26,182 bases of DNA from CAYMWF01 sp964394085 [NCBI: uncultured Gemmatimonadota bacterium] (GTDB lineage: Bacteria; GCA-2686955; CAYMWF01), in contig CAYMWF010000065.1 in assembly GCA_964394085.1 (NCBI GenBank), forward strand, positions 1 to 26,182, given 5' to 3'. Positions 23,024-26,182 of this stretch are shown here, one piece after another. The notes below the pieces were generated by a model. It did not search any database, had not been told where the DNA came from, and saw nothing but the letters and a program-made list of their open reading frames with translations. The position numbers and the translations under genes are program-made. How positions within the stretch are numbered: position 1 is the stretch's first letter; each line of letters begins with the position of its first letter.

Positions 23024-24340
23024 ATGACGTCTGCAGGCAGTAAGAAAACCAGAACCGCATGGCTGTCGCCGATCGTACTCTGGCTCATCATGCTGCTGAC
23101 ATGCTCCTGCGATACCGGACGGTTAAAACAGGAATCGAACCTCATATGCCTTTGTATCGATGGCCTGCATTACACCGATCTCGGCTGCTACGGTTCCCGG
23201 AATCCGGCCGCGCCGTGTTTCGATCGACTGGCCGATTCAGGTTTTGTATTCGAAAGAGCCTTCAGCCAGTCTCCGGATCTCCATGATTCCCACAAGTCGA
23301 TGGCAACGTCGTTATATCCATCCGAACCCGGCCCTCCGGACCGGTCGCCGGAAGCCGGAAGAGGAGTCGAATTTACTCTGGCGGAAATCCTTCGTTTTCA
23401 CGGGTTCCGGACCGCTGCATTCACGGGTGGAAATCCGCTGGTTGAAGATAAGGGATTCGACAGGGGATTCGACCGCTTCGAGGAGAATCGCGCAAACTAT
23501 TACACCTCGATTTACGATTCGATTAAAAACGCCGAAACCTGGCTCGCACAATATGGGAGAGAGAATTCCAGGTTCTTTCTATTCATCCAGGGGCGACTGA
23601 ACCGAACGAGAGCTGTCGAGTCCGGGATTGAAGTTTTTTCAGCGGATGAAGAACAGCTGAGGAAGCTGGAATATCGCATCGCGGGTTTACTGAAAATGCT
23701 CAGTGAGCGCGATATTCTGAACTCTACTTATATCTTCATGTACGCGGGAAGAAGCTATCCTTTCGCTGAAGACCCGGAATCGGAGTATTCAACCTGGAAC
23801 AGGCTGGGAGACCGGTATCTGAGAGTTCCTTTTATCGTACATGCTCCTCTCCTGGGGAAGCGTTTCACGATCTCCGAAGTCGTGGAAATGATCGATCTCC
23901 TGCCTACCGCGCTTGAATTACTGTCGCTGCAGCCGACGAAAAGGACTCACGGATTTCCCCTGGTGACGCGATCATGGCGAGGGCTGTCGCCTGCCGGATC
24001 CGGAGATTCTCCGACCGCCGGATTCGCTGCATCCCGGTCCGGGAACGGCGGCTTATCGGTAAGGAGCGGCACATCCAGGATCACCGGCAATGTAACGTCG
24101 CCGCACGTTGAAGTCCCCGAACCGATCCCGGTCGACCGGAATATCCTGTATGAAAAAATCGATCTATCCGGCTCATCCTGCGAAGCAAACCAGACGGAGG
24201 AGCAGGCCGATTCATTATGGAACCTGCTTCAGAACTGGAAAATACGACTGGATACCTTCCCGGAGAGGGCGGATTCTCCCTTCGAAAGGCCCTTAACCAA
24301 GGAAGAAAAAGAGTGGACGATACAAAAGGGGTATTTCTGA
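23024..24340 (+). CDS. sulfatase-fold (alkaline phosphatase superfamily) lipoprotein, probably catalytically dead
   Basis: This 438-residue protein has a signal segment ending LLTCSC, with a lipoprotein Cys at 27 or 29. The sulfatase fold is clear in outline: LICLCIDGLHYTDLGCYG (41-57, with Asp46 and Asp52 in the place of the VDTLRADHLGCYG metal site), PCFDRLADSGFVFERAFSQSPDLHDSHKSMATSLYPSE, EILRFHGFRTAAFTGG, GFDRGFDRF, and LRVPFIVHAP...EVVEMIDLLPTALELL. In active enzymes C/S-x-P-x-R follows the AFSQSP-like stretch; here the aligned residues read L-H-D-S-H, with no Cys or Ser nucleophile and no Pro. The second metal motif (SDHGE in active relatives) reads YAGRSYPF at 240-247. About 310-350 are a low-complexity Gly/Ser/Arg stretch. 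GGGGA at 23012-23016 supports the ATG. It may be a binding protein. Confidence 0.8.
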   Translation: MTSAGSKKTRTAWLSPIVLWLIMLLTCSCDTGRLKQESNLICLCIDGLHYTDLGCYGSRNPAAPCFDRLADSGFVFERAFSQSPDLHDSHKSMATSLYPSEPGPPDRSPEAGRGVEFTLAEILRFHGFRTAAFTGGNPLVEDKGFDRGFDRFEENRANYYTSIYDSIKNAETWLAQYGRENSRFFLFIQGRLNRTRAVESGIEVFSADEEQLRKLEYRIAGLLKMLSERDILNSTYIFMYAGRSYPFAEDPESEYSTWNRLGDRYLRVPFIVHAPLLGKRFTISEVVEMIDLLPTALELLSLQPTKRTHGFPLVTRSWRGLSPAGSGDSPTAGFAASRSGNGGLSVRSGTSRITGNVTSPHVEVPEPIPVDRNILYEKIDLSGSSCEANQTEEQADSLWNLLQNWKIRLDTFPERADSPFERPLTKEEKEWTIQKGYF

Positions 24341-24371
24341 AAGGCAGGCTCATAAAAAAGGCGGAAGTATC

Positions 24372-26182
24372 ATGAAATCATTGTTGTCGATTTCCATAAC
24401 TGTAATTCTCGTATCGGGCTTTTCAGCGACGGCGGGGCTTTCAGCAACCGAAACAGGCTCTCTCGGAGGAGGACCCGAAAGACACACGGAAATGACGCGG
24501 TCGGAAGGGAGAGTATGCGGCACTCCCCTGCTGCGGGACCATTATAAATACGTCGCGTCCCTGTACCCCGAAAGGGACGGGAGCCGTGACGATTATGCTT
24601 TCGTCGTCTCTCCCAGGCCGAAGAATAAAGTCGGTGACCAGCGGACATTCTGGACGTACGACCTCTCCGTGATGCCGCCCAAGTGGATCCAGGTTCCCGC
24701 CACCTGCCGGGGGGTTGGCATGTTCTGCTATGTTTTCGTGGCGGACGACCAGTGGGAAGTCAACATGGATCAGGCCGACGTCTCCGAGGTTCTGTACAGG
24801 TTCAACGCCAGCACGCCCGGGACACCTGAAAAGGGTATCTTCAGGATGGACGTGGATCTCTTCGGACCTCCGCCGGATGAGATCGACGAGGATCCGCGCA
24901 TCTATATCTTCTACTCGGCCCTGGGGAGTTACGGAGGCTCGATTTTCGACGGCTATTTCGACCCCCTCAACGAGCTCACCGAGGAGGAAGCCCGCCTCCA
25001 GGGAGGCCACTCCAACGAGGTCGAGATGTTCTACATGAGCTGCTACCCGGTGGACCCGACGGCGCCGTCTACCCTCTCGGTCCTCGCCCACGAGTTCGAG
25101 CACATGATCCACTGGAACATGGACAGGAACGAATCATCCTGGGTGGACGAAGGATGCGCGGAGCTGGCCATGTTCTTCTACGGGGTGCCCGACCCGATAA
25201 CAGGATTCCCGAACGACCCGGACAACTCGCTGGTGGTCTGGGACCAGGAATGGGCCGATTATATCAAATCATACCTTTTCACCCTCTATTTCTACGAGCA
25301 GTACGGCGGGGAGGAAGGCATCACCGCACTGGTTGCGGAGCCGCAGAACTCGGTGGCCGGGTATGAAGCCACCCTCGCCGACCTCGGATTCCTGATCGGG
25401 TTCGACGACATCTTCACGGGCTGGACCGCGGCGAATCTCCTCGACGACACCACCATCGGCGACGGCGAATACGGGTACTACGGCGAGGAGCTGCCGACGT
25501 TCTACAGCAAGTGGCACGCGGGTTATCCCGTTACGCGGAGAACCGGTTCCACCGAGCACTGGGCCTGCGATTACCAGCGGTTCAGCGATCCCGGGGACAT
25601 CCCACGTGCTTTCTATTTCGACGGCGCCGACGATGCGGCGTTCCGTGCGAAAATGGTGCTGACCGGCGACGGCGTCGAGACCGAAGTGCGCGAAATCGAC
25701 CTGTTTGAAGACATGTTCGGCACCGATGTCGTGGTACCGGGCGGCGGCTACGATACCCCGTTCCTGATTGTGAACAATTGTACCGAAAGCATCACGAAAA
25801 CATACGCTTACGGCACCGACCTGGCCGTTCCGATCTCGGCGGCCGCCACCGACGGCAGCCTGCCCGGCGAAGGGATCGATGACGACGACGAGGTAATCAT
25901 CGTCTTCTCGCACCCGTCCTCCGCCCCGGTGGTTGACGCCGCCGCCATCGACAGCCTCCTCGAACTCTCCGGCGGCCACACCTGGCTCGACGGTTCCGGC
26001 GGCATCGGCGGCGCATACTGGAGTGCCGGAAGCGATACGCTGACCGTGCAACTCTCCACCGCGGGCGGTCCGCCGACCGTATCTGTCGGCGATACCGTGA
26101 CCTCCCTGATAGACGATTCCCGCGCCGGCGTGCTCATCGGCGGTTCCTTCAGCCAGGTGGGAGTCCACGGCGGGAGCGGTCC
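24372..26182 (+). CDS. secreted M30-like zinc metallopeptidase (partial, runs off right end)
   Basis: The frame is open from the ATG at 24372 to the edge (603 codons, no stop seen), so the C-terminus is missing. Residues 1-24 are a signal peptide (MKSLLSISITVILVSGFSATAGLS). The catalytic motif is HEFEHMIHW, His240-Glu241-x-x-His244, followed by ESSWVDEGCAELAMFFYG, where Glu260 is the likely third zinc ligand. HEF.HMI then WxxEG is the arrangement of hyicolysin-type (M30) gluzincins. Upstream, about 70-235 form a propeptide or lead domain. Beyond about 400 come beta-rich domains, ending within the window in a Gly/Asp/Ser-rich stretch. It starts 31 bp after the sulfatase-fold gene, with AGGCGGAAG before the ATG, so the two may form an operon. 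It should act outside the cell. Confidence 0.85.
   Translation, partial: MKSLLSISITVILVSGFSATAGLSATETGSLGGGPERHTEMTRSEGRVCGTPLLRDHYKYVASLYPERDGSRDDYAFVVSPRPKNKVGDQRTFWTYDLSVMPPKWIQVPATCRGVGMFCYVFVADDQWEVNMDQADVSEVLYRFNASTPGTPEKGIFRMDVDLFGPPPDEIDEDPRIYIFYSALGSYGGSIFDGYFDPLNELTEEEARLQGGHSNEVEMFYMSCYPVDPTAPSTLSVLAHEFEHMIHWNMDRNESSWVDEGCAELAMFFYGVPDPITGFPNDPDNSLVVWDQEWADYIKSYLFTLYFYEQYGGEEGITALVAEPQNSVAGYEATLADLGFLIGFDDIFTGWTAANLLDDTTIGDGEYGYYGEELPTFYSKWHAGYPVTRRTGSTEHWACDYQRFSDPGDIPRAFYFDGADDAAFRAKMVLTGDGVETEVREIDLFEDMFGTDVVVPGGGYDTPFLIVNNCTESITKTYAYGTDLAVPISAAATDGSLPGEGIDDDDEVIIVFSHPSSAPVVDAAAIDSLLELSGGHTWLDGSGGIGGAYWSAGSDTLTVQLSTAGGPPTVSVGDTVTSLIDDSRAGVLIGGSFSQVGVHGGSG

Noticed and set aside
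25269-26168. 299-codon frame antisense to the metallopeptidase
   Set aside because: The sense frame is open through the window edge with a clear HExxH motif; the antisense frame has no recognisable domain.

Overview
The window looks like chromosome from an uncultured or little-studied Gram-negative (didermic) bacterium with moderately high GC. The gene set is rich in signal peptides and lipoproteins: DG[FY]TI-type parallel beta-helix proteins, a golvesin-C-like domain, a C25 (gingipain-type) peptidase, an M30-like metallopeptidase and CHAT/TPR and FGE-fold proteins. This mix is common in FCB-related candidate phyla (Krumholzibacteriota, Eisenbacteria, Latescibacteria and similar). The placement is inference from gene style only; the window has no rRNA, tRNA or ribosomal protein gene.

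Layout. (1) 1-881: essentially gene-free DNA with a 29-bp tandem repeat, a 57-bp tandem repeat and dispersed related pieces. (2) 882-3727: two tandem paralogous secreted beta-helix proteins, followed by a long inverted repeat. (3) 4110-5962: a phosphate-uptake pair, DUF47/PhoU-like accessory protein plus PiT permease, behind a possible activator-dependent promoter. (4) 6143-7998: a small lipoprotein and an AI-2E/PerM family membrane protein. (5) 8001-11219 (+) meets 14287-11209 (-): a 1072-residue TPR-CHAT protease-like protein converges tail to tail, with overlapping 3' ends, on an amidase - ECF sigma - zinc-finger/TPR anti-sigma cluster. (6) 14539-17124: a large secreted glycoside-hydrolase-like protein (DUF6259-like). 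(7) 17221-19215 (-): an unusual 664-residue ketoacyl-synthase, divergent from (8) a C25 peptidase at 19390-21504. (9) 21673-22647 (-): an FGE-fold lipoprotein without the FGE cysteines, divergent from (10) a sulfatase-fold lipoprotein without the sulfatase nucleophile at 23024-24340. That gene is followed closely by (11) an M30-like metallopeptidase running off the right end.

How the genes may work together. The clearest functional pair is DUF47-PiT. The most interesting arrangement is TPR-CHAT facing sigma/anti-sigma: CHAT proteases are known to act on a sigma-associated protein in type III-E CRISPR (Craspase/Csx30/RpoE), and here a TPR-bearing, soluble zinc-finger anti-sigma would be the natural candidate substrate. 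No CRISPR array or gRAMP gene is present, so this would be a non-CRISPR version if real. The second notable pair is the FGE-fold and sulfatase-fold proteins, which both appear to have lost the residues that define the FGly maturation chemistry. All functions are read from motifs by eye; no database search was run.
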